A stretch of DNA of 64,000 bases from Streptomyces guryensis (GCF_021261325.1 NZ_JAJSBI010000035.1:1-64000), one strand, 5' to 3'; shown: positions 1 through 8,165, counted from the first letter of the stretch. Notes: generated by a model from the letters alone, not told the origin. Numbers and translations are program-made.

Positions 1-100
1 CCAAGCACTTCTCCGCCTGGCCCGACAACGGATCAACGTGCTGTTCGCCATGCTCCGCGACGGCACCTTCTACGAACCCAGAACCCCACGCCTCGCTTGA
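1..100 (+). CDS. IS110-family transposase, C-terminal end (cut by window start)
   Basis: The frame is open from base 2 to a TGA at 98-100 and encodes about 32 residues, including RINVLFAMLRDGTFYEP. This is the pattern seen at the extreme C-terminus of IS110/IS1111-type DEDD transposases, which usually end in an Arg-rich helix, VLxAMLRDG and a short tail. Only the tail is in the window, so I cannot tell whether the element is intact. No inverted repeat or target duplication is visible before the next gene, which fits IS110 elements, as they usually lack terminal inverted repeats. Confidence 0.7.
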   Translation, partial: QALLRLARQRINVLFAMLRDGTFYEPRTPRLA

Positions 101-155
101 CGAAAGACATAGAGGCACCCCCCATACCCTCGTACATATCGCTGAGAGGCAGCGC

Positions 156-1853
156 GTGAGCGACAGCACCCCCACCCTCGTCCTGACCGGCGGCCAGGTA
201 CTGACCGTCGACGACGGCTTCACGGTGGCCGAAGGCGTGGCCGTGCGCGGCCGGGCCATCGTCGCCGTGGGCAGCGACGCCGAGATGCGTGCCCTGGCCG
301 GGCCCGGCACGCGCGTCGTGGAACTGGGCGGGCGTGCCGTCCTGCCCGGCATCAACGACTCCCATCTGCACGGAGCGGCGTACGGCATGACGAAGCCGCC
401 GTTCGCCATCGCCGTCGGCCACCCTGCGGTGGGCTCGATCGCCGACATCGCGGACGCCGTGGGCCGGGCGGTGCGGACCGCCCGGCCCGGCGAGTGGATC
501 ATCGGCCTCGGCTGGGATCCCGGCTATCTCAGGGAGTGCCTCGCCGACCCGCGCCGCTTCCCGCACCGCCGGGACCTCGACGCGGTCGCGCCCGACAACC
601 CGGTCTGCCTGACCGACTTCTCCTCTCACATGCTGTGGGTCAACAGCGCGGCGCTGCGCCAGTGCGGCATCGGCGCGTCGAGCGTGCCGCCGGGAGGCGG
701 TGTCATCGACCTCGGCCCGGACGGCGAGCCCACCGGCATCCTGCGCGAGGCGGCCCAGGGGCTCGTCCAGACCGCCCTCCCCTCCCCCACCGTCGACCGG
801 CGCCGCCATGCCATCCAGAACGTGATCGCCGAACTCCACTCCCGCGGCATCACGAGTTACACCGAGCCCGGCCTCGGCCCCGGCGGCGCCACCACCCTCT
901 TCGGCGGGCTGAGCACGGACAACTGGACCGCCTACGCCGACCTCGCGGCCACCGGCGAACTGCAGGCCCGGGTCAGCGTCCTGCTGCTGCCCGCGCCGAT
1001 GGGCGGCTCCGCCGACGACGTACGCAAGGGCCTGGCCGAGCTGCGGCGCCCGGAGTCGGCCGACCCGCGCCTGCTGCGCGCCATCGGCGTCAAGGTCTTC
1101 GCCGACGGGGTGCCCCCGAACCGTACGGCCTGGATGAACGAGCCGTACTCCGATGGTGGCCACGGCGCCCTGTGCGTGCACGGTGCCACCCCCGCGCTCC
1201 AGGTCGACGAACTGCGCGAGATGATCCGCACCGCCCATGAGGCGGGCTTCCAACTGGGCGTCCACGTCACCGGTGACCGCGCCATCGACACCGTCGTGGA
1301 CGCCTTCGTCGCCGCGAACGAGGCCACGCCCCGGCCCGACGCCCGGCACTACGTCATCCACGGCGACTTCATCGGCGCCGGCAGCCTCGCCAAGCTCGCC
1401 GCGCACGGCTACGGAATCAACATGAACCCGGCCATCAAGTGGACCATCTCCGACCTGATGGACGAGGTCGTCGGACCCGAGCGGTCCGCCTGCCAGTGGC
1501 CCGTCCGCTCCGCCGTCGAGGCCGGCGTGGCGGTCTGCGCCAGTTCGGACGCGCCGATCACCGAGCCCGACTGGCGGCAGGGGGTGTCCGCGATGATGCT
1601 GCGGGAGTCGAAGGCCAGCGGCCGGCGCAGCGGCCCCGAGCAGTGCGTGGGCCTCGCCGAGGCCCTGCGGGCGTACACGGTCAACGCGGCCCGGCAGGAT
1701 TTCGCCGAGGAGTGGAAGGGGACGGTCGAGGTCGGCAAGGTCGCGGACCTGTGCGTCCTGGACCGCCCGCTGCTGGACCTGGATCCGCACGCGATCACGG
1801 ACGCGGAGGTGGACCTGACGGTGTTCGACGGTCGCGTCGTCCACGAACGCTGA
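156..1853 (+). CDS. Amidohydrolase family protein (YtcJ/AepA-like)
   Basis: A 565-residue metal-dependent hydrolase of the amidohydrolase superfamily. It starts with the beta-sandwich strand TPTLVLTGGQVLTVDDGF, has the HxH metal motif in INDSHLHG (about residues 70-77), a later His in HVTGDRAID (about 370) and the catalytic Asp in SSDAP (about 465). It ends with the usual VGKVADLCVLDRPLLDLDP composite-domain segment. Length matches the YtcJ-like subfamily (about 530-570). These enzymes hydrolyse amides or imides, but the substrate cannot be read from sequence. The start is GTG at 156 with GAGAGG upstream. It lies between the IS110 remnant and a MarR regulator, which may control it. No signal peptide, so probably cytoplasmic. 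Confidence 0.9.
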   Translation: MSDSTPTLVLTGGQVLTVDDGFTVAEGVAVRGRAIVAVGSDAEMRALAGPGTRVVELGGRAVLPGINDSHLHGAAYGMTKPPFAIAVGHPAVGSIADIADAVGRAVRTARPGEWIIGLGWDPGYLRECLADPRRFPHRRDLDAVAPDNPVCLTDFSSHMLWVNSAALRQCGIGASSVPPGGGVIDLGPDGEPTGILREAAQGLVQTALPSPTVDRRRHAIQNVIAELHSRGITSYTEPGLGPGGATTLFGGLSTDNWTAYADLAATGELQARVSVLLLPAPMGGSADDVRKGLAELRRPESADPRLLRAIGVKVFADGVPPNRTAWMNEPYSDGGHGALCVHGATPALQVDELREMIRTAHEAGFQLGVHVTGDRAIDTVVDAFVAANEATPRPDARHYVIHGDFIGAGSLAKLAAHGYGINMNPAIKWTISDLMDEVVGPERSACQWPVRSAVEAGVAVCASSDAPITEPDWRQGVSAMMLRESKASGRRSGPEQCVGLAEALRAYTVNAARQDFAEEWKGTVEVGKVADLCVLDRPLLDLDPHAITDAEVDLTVFDGRVVHER

Positions 1854-2000
1854 CGTCCTTCGTGATTCTCTTCGTGATCTCATCGTGGTTCTCATGGGGT
1901 TCTCAACGTGGCTTTCGTCGTGGTTCACCACGTGACTCGCTTCGGCATTCCCTTCGTACAATTTGAGTCCGAACGGTCAATGAAGAGCGAGGGAGCACCC

Positions 2001-2573
2001 GTGCCCGGCCAGCGATCCATCACCGAAGCCGAGAAGCTCGCCGCGGCGAAACTCGGCGGCATCCCGATACGACGGGACCAGATGGCCGCCGTGGCCAACA
2101 TCTACCGGGCCGCCTCCGCCGTACGCCAGCACGTCGAGAACTCGGTACTGCGCGACTCGGACCTGACCTGGACGGCGTTCGTCGTGCTGTGGGTCGTGTG
2201 GGTGTGGGGCGAGTCGGAGACCCGGCACGTGGCCGAGGAGGCGGGGATCTCCAAGGGGACGCTGACCGGGGTGTCGCGCACCCTGGAGTCCCGCGGACTC
2301 GTCAGGCGGGCCGGCCACCCGACGGACGGCCGTCTGGTGCTGCTCAGCCTCACCGACGAGGGCGAGCAACTGATGCAGCGGCTGTTCCCCGCGTTCAACG
2401 AGGAAGAGGCCTTCGTCACCGGTCAGTTGACGGACGAGGAGTGCCGGGCCCTGGCGGAGGGCCTGCGGCGCGTGGTGATCCAGGTGGAGGAGAATGGCGA
2501 GGAGCGCCGCCAGACCCTGCTGGGCGGCGCCGAGCCCGCCCGGCGCCGGAGCGGGCGGCGCCCGAAGGCCTGA
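2001..2573 (+). CDS. MarR-family transcriptional regulator
   Basis: A winged-helix regulator of about 190 residues. The recognition helix region is TRHVAEEAGISKGTLTGVSRTLESRGLVRR and the wing is PTDGRLVLLSLTDEG, the standard MarR layout. The GTG at 2001 is preferred because GAGGGAG lies just before it; an in-frame ATG at 1980 has no good ribosome site. The 3' end overlaps the opposite-strand GH16 frame by 158 bp. The leader at about 1856-1925 has several short TTCGTG/CGTGGTTC repeats that could bind the regulator. The upstream amidohydrolase is a plausible target (inference from position). Confidence 0.88.
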   Translation: MPGQRSITEAEKLAAAKLGGIPIRRDQMAAVANIYRAASAVRQHVENSVLRDSDLTWTAFVVLWVVWVWGESETRHVAEEAGISKGTLTGVSRTLESRGLVRRAGHPTDGRLVLLSLTDEGEQLMQRLFPAFNEEEAFVTGQLTDEECRALAEGLRRVVIQVEENGEERRQTLLGGAEPARRRSGRRPKA

Positions 2574-3534
2574 GCCTCAACCGGTGGCCCGAGCTGTAGA
2601 CCGACACGTAGTCGACGAGCATGGGCACGCCGGACCGGGTGGACGAGCCGGGTGTGGCGTGTGCGGCGAGCGGGTCGGGGAGCGCGCCGCCCATGGCCAG
2701 GTTCAGCAGGATGAAGTGGCCGTGCCCGGTTGCCGCGTTCCAGGTGGCCGCGTCCATCCGAGAGGCGTTGACGGAGTGGTACTGGACCCCGTCGACGTAC
2801 CAGCGCAGTTCCTGCGGGGACACACTGCGGTCCCATTCGAAGGCGTAGGTGTGGAAGTTGCCTGCGCAGGCGGTGTCGGGGCACGGACGGTTGGCGCCGA
2901 TGCCGCTGGTCTCGTTGCAGGGGCCGCCGGGGTCGGTGCCGCAGTGGAGGGTGCCGAAGACCTTGTTGTCGCCGTTGGCGTTCTCCATGACGTCGAACTC
3001 CCCGATGCCTGGCCAGTTCTGGTAGTTCCCTCGGAAGGGCGCCCCGAGGGCCCAGAAGGCGGGCCAGTAGCCGTCGGCCGCGTCGCCCGTGACGTCGGGG
3101 ACCTGGATCCGGCTCTCGATACGCAACTTGCCTCCGGCGGGCGGCTCGAAGTCGCTGCGCTTGGTCTCGATCCGGGCGGAGGTCCAGTTGCCGGCCGCGT
3201 CCCTGATCGGGGTGATCTTCAGATTCCCGGCGCCGTCCTGCTGGAGGTTGGCGGGGTCCGAGGCGTAGGTCTGCACCTCCCCCGTGCCCCAGTGCGGGGC
3301 GCCGCCCGGGTAACTGGTCCCGGTGTCGACGATCCAGTTGTCACCGGAGGGCGGACTGCCCGCGGCCCCGGCGAAGTCGTCGCTCCAGACCAGGTTCCAG
3401 CCGCTGGGAGTCGGCGGACCATCGGCACTGGCGAAGCCGTACAGTCCGCCGCCGAGCAGGGCGAGCCCGCCCAGCACTCCCGTCGCCGCCCTCAGCGGCC
3501 GACGTGTCTTCCTTGAATGCTTGCTGCGCAACAC
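2416..3534 (-). CDS. Secreted glycoside hydrolase family 16 (beta-1,3-glucanase type) with aberrant C-terminus
   Basis: A GH16 enzyme expected to cleave beta-glucans such as laminarin outside the cell. The start is GTG at 3534 with GGAGGT upstream. An Arg-rich signal peptide with a hydrophobic stretch (ATGVLGGLALLGGGLYGFA) leads into WNLVWSDDF. The catalytic motif GEFDVMEN at about residues 178-185 contains the nucleophile and acid/base glutamates in the E-x-D-x-x-E spacing. The fold ends at MLVDYVSVYSSG (about 316). A further 56 Arg/Pro/Gly-rich residues then run antisense into the MarR gene, which looks like a lost stop or frameshift rather than a binding module. A TGAGAGCGCTCTCA palindrome lies about 100 bp upstream. 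Confidence 0.9.
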   Translation of the reverse strand: MLRSKHSRKTRRPLRAATGVLGGLALLGGGLYGFASADGPPTPSGWNLVWSDDFAGAAGSPPSGDNWIVDTGTSYPGGAPHWGTGEVQTYASDPANLQQDGAGNLKITPIRDAAGNWTSARIETKRSDFEPPAGGKLRIESRIQVPDVTGDAADGYWPAFWALGAPFRGNYQNWPGIGEFDVMENANGDNKVFGTLHCGTDPGGPCNETSGIGANRPCPDTACAGNFHTYAFEWDRSVSPQELRWYVDGVQYHSVNASRMDAATWNAATGHGHFILLNLAMGGALPDPLAAHATPGSSTRSGVPMLVDYVSVYSSGHRLRLRPSGAARSGAGRARRRPAGSGGAPRHSPPPGSPRAAGPPPGPGTPRPSTDR

Positions 3535-3635
3535 GAGATGACCTCCACGAGGTGGGGGAGCAGGAGGTAACAGCTTCAACAGAAACCGCGTCCGCCACTG
3601 TGGTGCGCACCGTGAAGGCCGTCAATGGTTACACC

Positions 3636-3649
3636 TGAGAGCGCTCTCA
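3636..3649. promoter_or_regulatory. LacI-type operator TGAGAGCGCTCTCA (GH16 side)
   Basis: A perfect 14-bp palindrome between the GH16 gene and the divergent decayed gene, nearer to GH16. The AGCGCT core is typical of LacI-family operators; Streptomyces CebR uses the related TGGGAGCGCTCCCA. A second identical copy lies at 3802-3815, so both directions are probably repressed by one sugar-responsive regulator. No LacI gene is adjacent. Confidence 0.75.
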
Positions 3650-3801
3650 CCTACACCTATGTGGCCGAACGGTGAAGACCCGTCCGGGTGTGGAGAGTTG
3701 GAGTGCCGGCCCACCCCTCCGCCATACCCGACACTCCCGCACCTTCACCCCCGCACATCGCCTTGACCACTTCCGTTCCGGCCAGCAGAGTATGGCCCGC
3801 C

Positions 3802-3815
3802 TGAGAGCGCTCTCA
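3802..3815. promoter_or_regulatory. LacI-type operator TGAGAGCGCTCTCA (second copy)
   Basis: An exact copy of the 3636-3649 palindrome, 166 bp away and 55 bp before the ATG at 3870 of the decayed Tat-protein gene. It suggests that this now broken gene belonged to the same sugar-controlled regulon as the GH16 enzyme. Confidence 0.72.
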
Positions 3816-3869
3816 AAGCCATCGTGCTCTCAGACCGAGCAGCGTCACCGACCCCGAGGAGAGCAACCA

Positions 3870-4618
3870 TGGCCGAGATCGCCCGTCGGACGATCATCGG
3901 GGCGGGGGAGCGCGGCCGCCGCCCTGGCCGTGGCCGGCAGTGGCACGGCTCGCGCTGCCACCGGGTCAGCTCCCGCCGCCGGGACGGAAGACGCCCGGAT
4001 GCGCGGCCGTGCTTTCCTCGGCGCGGCCGTGGACGGCTACCGGGTCACGGCAGCATCCGCCTGGCCCAGAGCTACACCGATCAGGCCGGGCTCTTCAGCA
4101 CGGCCTTCACCTACGACAACGCCCTCGCGATCCTGGCCCACCTCGCCCACTCGAGCACCGGGTCGCGCGCCAGGGCCGTGTCTGTCGGGGACGCTCTGCT
4201 CTACGCACAGGCTCACGACCCGCAGCACGCGGACGGCAGGCCCCGGCAGGCGTACAACGTGGGGCCGTACGTCTTCTACGACGGTTCACCACAGCCGGAC
4301 GGCTTTGTGCGCACGGACGGCAGCGTAAATGTCGGCACGCAGTTCGGCTTCACGGGTACGGCTGTCGGGTACATGGCCTGGGCGAGCATCGCGCTGTCTG
4401 CGCCGGCCCACCGCACGCGGGCTTGGCGGTTTCTGGCAGGTGCCGTTCTGATCGGCGAGTGGGTGGAGGCGCACGGCCTGACCGACGAACCGCTCGGCGC
4501 CAGTCCTCTGTACACCGGTTTCGGCTTCGGCTTCGGCTACCACCCGTACCGGCACGTCGGCGCGACGGCCTGGTATCTGCTGGCGGCGGCCCGCGCCAAT
4601 CCGCTGCGCGGACGCTGA
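3870..4618 (+). pseudogene. Decayed Tat-exported protein with two frameshifts and a probable internal deletion
   Basis: The ATG at 3870 follows GAGGAGAG and opens as MAEIARRTIIGAG, a twin-arginine signal start. The hydrophobic part and early mature region (AALAVAGSGTARAATGSAPAAG...RMRGRAFLGAAVDGYR) continue in a different frame. The frame then returns to the first one for SIRLAQSYTDQAGLFSTAFTYDNALAILAHLAH and stays open to 4618. At least two compensating indels, near 3900 and 4060, are needed. The segment after GEWVEAHGLTDEPLGA joins directly to LYTGFGFGFGYHPYRHVGATAWYL, which looks like the end of a much longer (alpha/alpha-barrel-like) protein, so a central deletion is likely (inference). 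Function unknown; its operator suggests a carbohydrate-related role. Sequencing error is an alternative for the frameshifts. Confidence 0.65.
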
Positions 4619-4656
4619 GCCGCCCCGGGCAGGTGTCCGGCCGCTGAGGACCGTCC

Positions 4657-4998
4657 TCAGTCCCCGGCGGGACCCTTGTGCCGGCCGCCGACGAACGCCA
4701 GGGCTTCCCGCGCAAGGGGTGACCAGTCCAGGGTGGAGTCCGGGGAGAGAGCGAACCACTCCTTCATGGGCGTGCCCTTGTTGGCGTCGAAGTTGCCCCC
4801 CTCTCCACCGTCCACCAGCCCGTCCACTCGCTCTCCGGGCAGTTTCACCACCAACTGCCCGCGGACCAGCATCGCGAATATTTTGTTGTGCACCCGCAGC
4901 GCGCTCCGACCGAAGCCGGAGCCGCCGGGAGGAGTGACCCCGGGCAGGCCCAGCAGCTCGGTCACCAGGTCGTCGAAGCGCTCTTCGGCCGGTGTCAT
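4657..4998 (-). CDS. TfoX N-terminal-domain-like small protein
   Basis: 113 residues with the TfoX/Sxy N-terminal-like pattern: FDDLVTELLGLPGV, a GFGRSALRVHNKIFAMLVRGQLVVKLPGERVDGLV core, and GTPMKEWFALSP near the end. Such single-domain actinobacterial proteins are common, and their role is not established; competence regulation is known only for the proteobacterial two-domain proteins. ATG start at 4998. It stands alone between two decayed genes. A CTGAGGAC-C-GTCCTCAG palindrome at 4644-4660 overlaps the stop and may help termination for both strands. Confidence 0.75.
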   Translation of the reverse strand: MTPAEERFDDLVTELLGLPGVTPPGGSGFGRSALRVHNKIFAMLVRGQLVVKLPGERVDGLVDGGEGGNFDANKGTPMKEWFALSPDSTLDWSPLAREALAFVGGRHKGPAGD

Positions 4999-5054
4999 AC
5001 GGCTCCTCCCGGATCCTGCGGCGATACCGCTGCCCGGCCCACTGAATCACGCCG

Positions 5055-5440
5055 TCATGAGTGGCGCAGCCGGTCGAAGCGGAACGGTTCCAGGACTTCG
5101 GGGCGCCGCCCGGTGCGGACGTACTCGGTGAGTCGGCGCCCTGTGACCGGCCCCAGGGTGACGCCGAACGTTTCTTGACCCGCGCCGGTCCTGAACCCCA
5201 CCGCCTCCGCATTCTCGTGGACTTCACCCCTGCTGCGGCCAGGGGCCGGCCGAGCCCGAGGGCGAATGCTTCCGGGGTCGACCACGCCCTCGCCCGCCGA
5301 GATGCGCCGCGCGCACGTTGTACGGCGAGGTGGTGGAGGGCCTCCGCCGGGGAGATCCACGGCCGGTTCCTGGCGGGGCTCGATGCGGGCACGCCGTTCC
5401 TGTGAGGCGCGGTCGTCACAGTCCTACGGCCGTCCCGCAC
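5055..5440 (-). pseudogene. Remnant of an FAD-dependent (D-amino-acid-oxidase-like) oxidoreductase
   Basis: Pieces of one protein occur in two minus-strand frames. One frame reads PEAFALGLGRPLAAAGVK (about 5205-5265) and the other VHENAEAVGFRTGAG, followed by ETFGVTLGPVTGRRLTEYV and RPEVLEPFRFDRLRHS, ending at 5055. The order and spacing resemble DAO-fold enzymes: the 'R-G-L-A-x-x-A-x-x-x-G-V-x-V-H-E' segment and the C-terminal 'G-V-T-L-x-P-V-T-G-x-x-L-T-E-Y-V...E-L-E-P-F-R-x-D-R' tail. The FAD-binding N-terminus and most of the middle are absent. I read this as a deleted and frameshifted relic; the family call is by pattern only. Confidence 0.5.
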
Positions 5441-6266
5441 CCGGCACCTCGACCGGAACGGCGAGCACCTGCCCTGTTCCGGGTGCGACCATCTCGGTCT
5501 CGGTCATGCCCTGCCATCGCGCCGCGGTGACGAACAGCGTGCTGCGGTCGGGGCCGCCGAGCACGCACGCGAAGGCTCCGCGGTCCACGGGTACGGTCCG
5601 CAGGACGGTGCCGCCTTCCGCGACGCGCACGCACCGCCGGTTGGGCACGTCCGCGTACCAGACGGCGTTCTCCGCGTCGATGCAGATGCCGTCCGGGACG
5701 CCCTCGCCCAGATCGGCCCAGACGCGTCGCCGCAACAGGGTGCCGTCGGCGTCGATGTCGAAGGCGAGCAGCTGGTGGCGGTAGGAGTCGGCGACGATCA
5801 GGGTGGCGTCGTCGGCGGTCACCGCCATGCCGTTGGGAAAGGCGATGTCGTCGGCCACCTCGCGCACCGAGCCGTCGGGGGCGGCCAGGTGGACGGAGCC
5901 GGGTTTGACGTCCTCTCCCGCCATCGGGTCGAAGTCGGCTCGGTTGACGTAGGTGTTGCCGCGGCCGTCCGCGATGATGTCGTTCCAGCCCGGGATGCCG
6001 AGATCCACGTACTCGACCAGGCTGCCGTCGGGCTGACGGCGCAGCAGCCGCCCTTCCGCGGACGAGACGATCAGCAGCCGGTCGTCGGGAAGCCAGGCGG
6101 TGCACAGGGGCAGCGACGGCACCCGGGCGACGACCTCGCTGCGGCCGGCCCGGTCGACGGCGACGACCTCGCCGGCGGTCCAGTCGGAGAAGTACAGCCT
6201 CTCGCCGTGCCAGCGGGGTGACTCGACCAGGCCTCGGCCGGTGAGCAGCGTGGATACCTGGGTCAT
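5424..6266 (-). CDS. SMP-30/gluconolactonase-like beta-propeller protein
   Basis: 280 residues with SMP-30/LRE features: VESPRWHGERLYFSDW near the N-terminus (E and W of the metal site), GWNDIIADGRGNTYVNRADF (metal-binding Asn), FPNGMAVTADDATLIVADSY and VPDGICIDAENAVWYADV (metal-binding Asp). These six-bladed propellers hydrolyse sugar lactones or similar esters using a divalent cation. ATG start at 6266, preceded by GTGAGGACG, with no signal peptide. The monocistronic layout gives no substrate clue. Confidence 0.85.
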   Translation of the reverse strand: MTQVSTLLTGRGLVESPRWHGERLYFSDWTAGEVVAVDRAGRSEVVARVPSLPLCTAWLPDDRLLIVSSAEGRLLRRQPDGSLVEYVDLGIPGWNDIIADGRGNTYVNRADFDPMAGEDVKPGSVHLAAPDGSVREVADDIAFPNGMAVTADDATLIVADSYRHQLLAFDIDADGTLLRRRVWADLGEGVPDGICIDAENAVWYADVPNRRCVRVAEGGTVLRTVPVDRGAFACVLGGPDRSTLFVTAARWQGMTETEMVAPGTGQVLAVPVEVPGAGRP

Positions 6267-6435
6267 CGTCCTCACAGCCCTTCGCTCGGAGCGGCGCGGT
6301 GCCGGCCTCTCACCTTCTACACGAACAACCCCCCGCCGAATCGACAGCACACGGCAACCCTGTGACATCACAGGATGTCTCCTTCCTCCTTCGATGCCAT
6401 GGTCGTTGGCCATCGGCAACCGAACGGAGGAACCG

Positions 6436-6864
6436 ATGCTGACGTCACGACCGACCGACTCCCGGCTGGGTTCGGCGATCGCCGCGGGGGCCGCCGCCGT
6501 CCTGCTCGCCGGGGCCGGACTGCTCACGGCCGCGCCCGCCCAGGCCGATCCTCGGCCGTGCCCCGGCGCCGGCCCGGGCGACCCGGCACGCTGCGCCCAA
6601 GTGATCGGCATCGATGCGGGCTCGTCCCTGGTGATGCGCACAGCACCGCGCTACGGCGCCGCGCCGGTGGCCCGGTTCGGCAACGGGCAGTGGCTGGAGC
6701 TCGACTGCTGGACCACCGGCGACCCGGACGCGGACGCGGACGGCCACGGCTACCGCTACTGGATGCAGGTCTCCACCGGCAGTGTCAACGGCTTCGTCAA
6801 CGACTGGTACCTCGACAGCGGCGGCCCGGGCGTGTGGAAGGCCCAGATCCCGCGGTGCGCCTGA
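6436..6864 (+). CDS. Small secreted SH3-like protein, tandem paralogue 1
   Basis: 142 residues with a Sec signal peptide (LGSAIAAGAAAVLLAGAGLLTAAPAQA, cleavage near residue 37). The mature part carries GIDAGSSLVMRTAPRYGAAPV...LDCWTTGDPDADADGHGYRYWMQVSTGSVNGFVNDWYLDSGG, an SH3-like (SH3b) pattern in which 'L-x-V-R-x-x-P' and 'W-x-x-V' strands recur. Paired cysteines suggest disulphides. Start ATG at 6436 with GGAGG upstream. The next gene is a close copy and shares an 82-bp identical DNA block. The role is unknown; small SH3-like exoproteins are often cell-wall associated. Confidence 0.8.
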   Translation: MLTSRPTDSRLGSAIAAGAAAVLLAGAGLLTAAPAQADPRPCPGAGPGDPARCAQVIGIDAGSSLVMRTAPRYGAAPVARFGNGQWLELDCWTTGDPDADADGHGYRYWMQVSTGSVNGFVNDWYLDSGGPGVWKAQIPRCA

Positions 6865-6931
6865 TCCCTCCTCGATCCGGGCCAAGCGAAGCGATCCAGT
6901 CGAACCAGCCGAACCGACGGAGGCAACCCTC

Positions 6932-7333
6932 ATGACTCGTCTGCGTGCTCTCACCGCGGTGGGCATCGCCCTGACCGCCACGGCCTCGGCCGTCCTCGCC
7001 GGTGCGGGGCCGGCCGGCGCCGCGATCCACTCGTGCAGCATCTCAGGTGATCCGGCCCTGTGCGCCAATGTCACCGGCATCGACGCCGGCTCCTACCTGG
7101 CCGTGCGCACCGCCCCCAGATACGGCGCGTCGGAGTCGCCGGTCTTCGGCCACCACCACAACGGGGACGAACTCGGCCTGATCTGCTGGACCACCGGCGA
7201 CCCGGACGCGGACGGCCACGGCTACCGCTACTGGATGCAGGTCTCCACCGGCAGTGTCAACGGCTTCGTCAACGACTGGTACCTGGACACCGGAGGCCCC
7301 AACACCTGGAAGTCCCGGATCCCGCAGTGCTGA
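6932..7333 (+). CDS. Small secreted SH3-like protein, tandem paralogue 2
   Basis: 133 residues, signal peptide ALTAVGIALTATASAVLAGAGPAGAA, then the same SH3-like body as the preceding gene (VTGIDAGSYLAVRTAPRYGAS...DWYLDTGGPNTWKSRIPQC). It begins 67 bp after paralogue 1, with ACGGAGG before the ATG, so the two probably form one transcript. Bases 7203-7284 are identical to 6731-6812, and the copies differ just upstream by a 6-bp GCGGAC unit. This points to tandem duplication with recent conversion of the 3' half. The N-terminal halves are clearly more diverged. Confidence 0.82.
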   Translation: MTRLRALTAVGIALTATASAVLAGAGPAGAAIHSCSISGDPALCANVTGIDAGSYLAVRTAPRYGASESPVFGHHHNGDELGLICWTTGDPDADGHGYRYWMQVSTGSVNGFVNDWYLDTGGPNTWKSRIPQC

Positions 7334-7352
7334 GCCCAGCCGTGCCGCCCCG

Positions 7353-8165
7353 CTAGGCGGACTTTCGGCCGACTCCCGCGTACACCCAGTACTCCGACGG
7401 CTTGTCCGGGATCGGGTCGCCGGGGTCCGGGCGCCACAGCGGCACGTGGACCAGGCCCGGCTGCACGAGGTCGAAGCCGGTGAACAGGTCGTGGATCTCG
7501 TCGTGGGAGCGGGCGGTGACCGGGGAGGTGGCCCTGGCGCTGTACAGCTTGCTCACGGCGGCGGCCGTGTCCGGGCGGTCCTCGTTCGTGGCATGGGTCA
7601 GTGCCAGCCAGCTGCCGTCGGGCAGGGCGTCCCGGAAGGCGGCGACGATGCCGGCCGGGTTCTCCTCGGGCGTGACGAAGTGCAGGATCGCGACCATCAG
7701 CACGGCGACGGGCTGTTCGAAGTCGATCAGTTCGCGCAGCTTCGAGGAGGACAGGACGTCGTCGGGCCGGCGGATGTCGGCGTCGACGATGCCCGCGTCC
7801 GGGTTGTCCGCGAGCAGGGAGGTGCTGTGGGCCACGGCCACGGGGTCCTTGTCCACGTAGACCACCCGGGCCCCGGGGCTTGCCGCCTGGGCCACCTCGT
7901 GCACGTTGCCCTGGGTGGGGATGCCCGAGCCGAGGTCGATGAACTGCCGCACCCCGGTGTCGACCAGGTGGCGCACGGCTCGTCCGAGGAAGGCGCGGTT
8001 GGCCCGGGCCAGCGTGCGCACCTGGGGATCGATGCCGGTGACGGCCGCCACCGCCTCACGGTCTATGGCGAAATTGTGCTGCCCGCCCAGCATGGCGTCG
8101 TACATGCGGGCCACACTCGCCTTGTCGGGATCGGTCCCCGGCGGAATCCGTTCGTTGTCGAGCAC
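7353..8165 (-). CDS. DUF574 (Methyltransf_19) SAM-dependent methyltransferase-like protein
   Basis: 270 residues. The family signature is clear: ASVARMYDAMLGGQHNFAIDREA at the start, RANRAFLGRAVRHLVDTGVRQFIDLGSGIPTQGNVHEVAQ (SAM-binding motif I variant), RVVYVDKDPVAVAH, and AVLMVAILHFVTPEENPAGIVAAFRDALPDGSWLALTH. Streptomyces carry many DUF574 paralogues of unknown substrate, often beside SpoIIE, HATPase and XRE/DUF397 genes, as here. The start is taken as GTG at 8165 because AAGGGAG precedes it. It is divergent from the SpoIIE-type phosphatase, with only about 45 bp between them. Confidence 0.88.
   Translation of the reverse strand: MLDNERIPPGTDPDKASVARMYDAMLGGQHNFAIDREAVAAVTGIDPQVRTLARANRAFLGRAVRHLVDTGVRQFIDLGSGIPTQGNVHEVAQAASPGARVVYVDKDPVAVAHSTSLLADNPDAGIVDADIRRPDDVLSSSKLRELIDFEQPVAVLMVAILHFVTPEENPAGIVAAFRDALPDGSWLALTHATNEDRPDTAAAVSKLYSARATSPVTARSHDEIHDLFTGFDLVQPGLVHVPLWRPDPGDPIPDKPSEYWVYAGVGRKSA

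Noticed and set aside
1856..1925. CGTGGTTC/TTCGTGATCTC repeats as a riboswitch or structured leader
   Set aside because: The units are short and irregular, with no stable hairpin; at most they are regulator half-sites.
1..2000. Mobile element or island boundary at the left end
   Set aside because: Only the last 32 codons of a transposase are visible, with no repeat, attachment site or integrase, so no element can be delimited.
4644..4660. CTGAGGAC-C-GTCCTCAG palindrome as a terminator
   Set aside because: The single-base loop and lack of a T tract make it weak, and it overlaps the TfoX-like stop; mentioned only in that gene.
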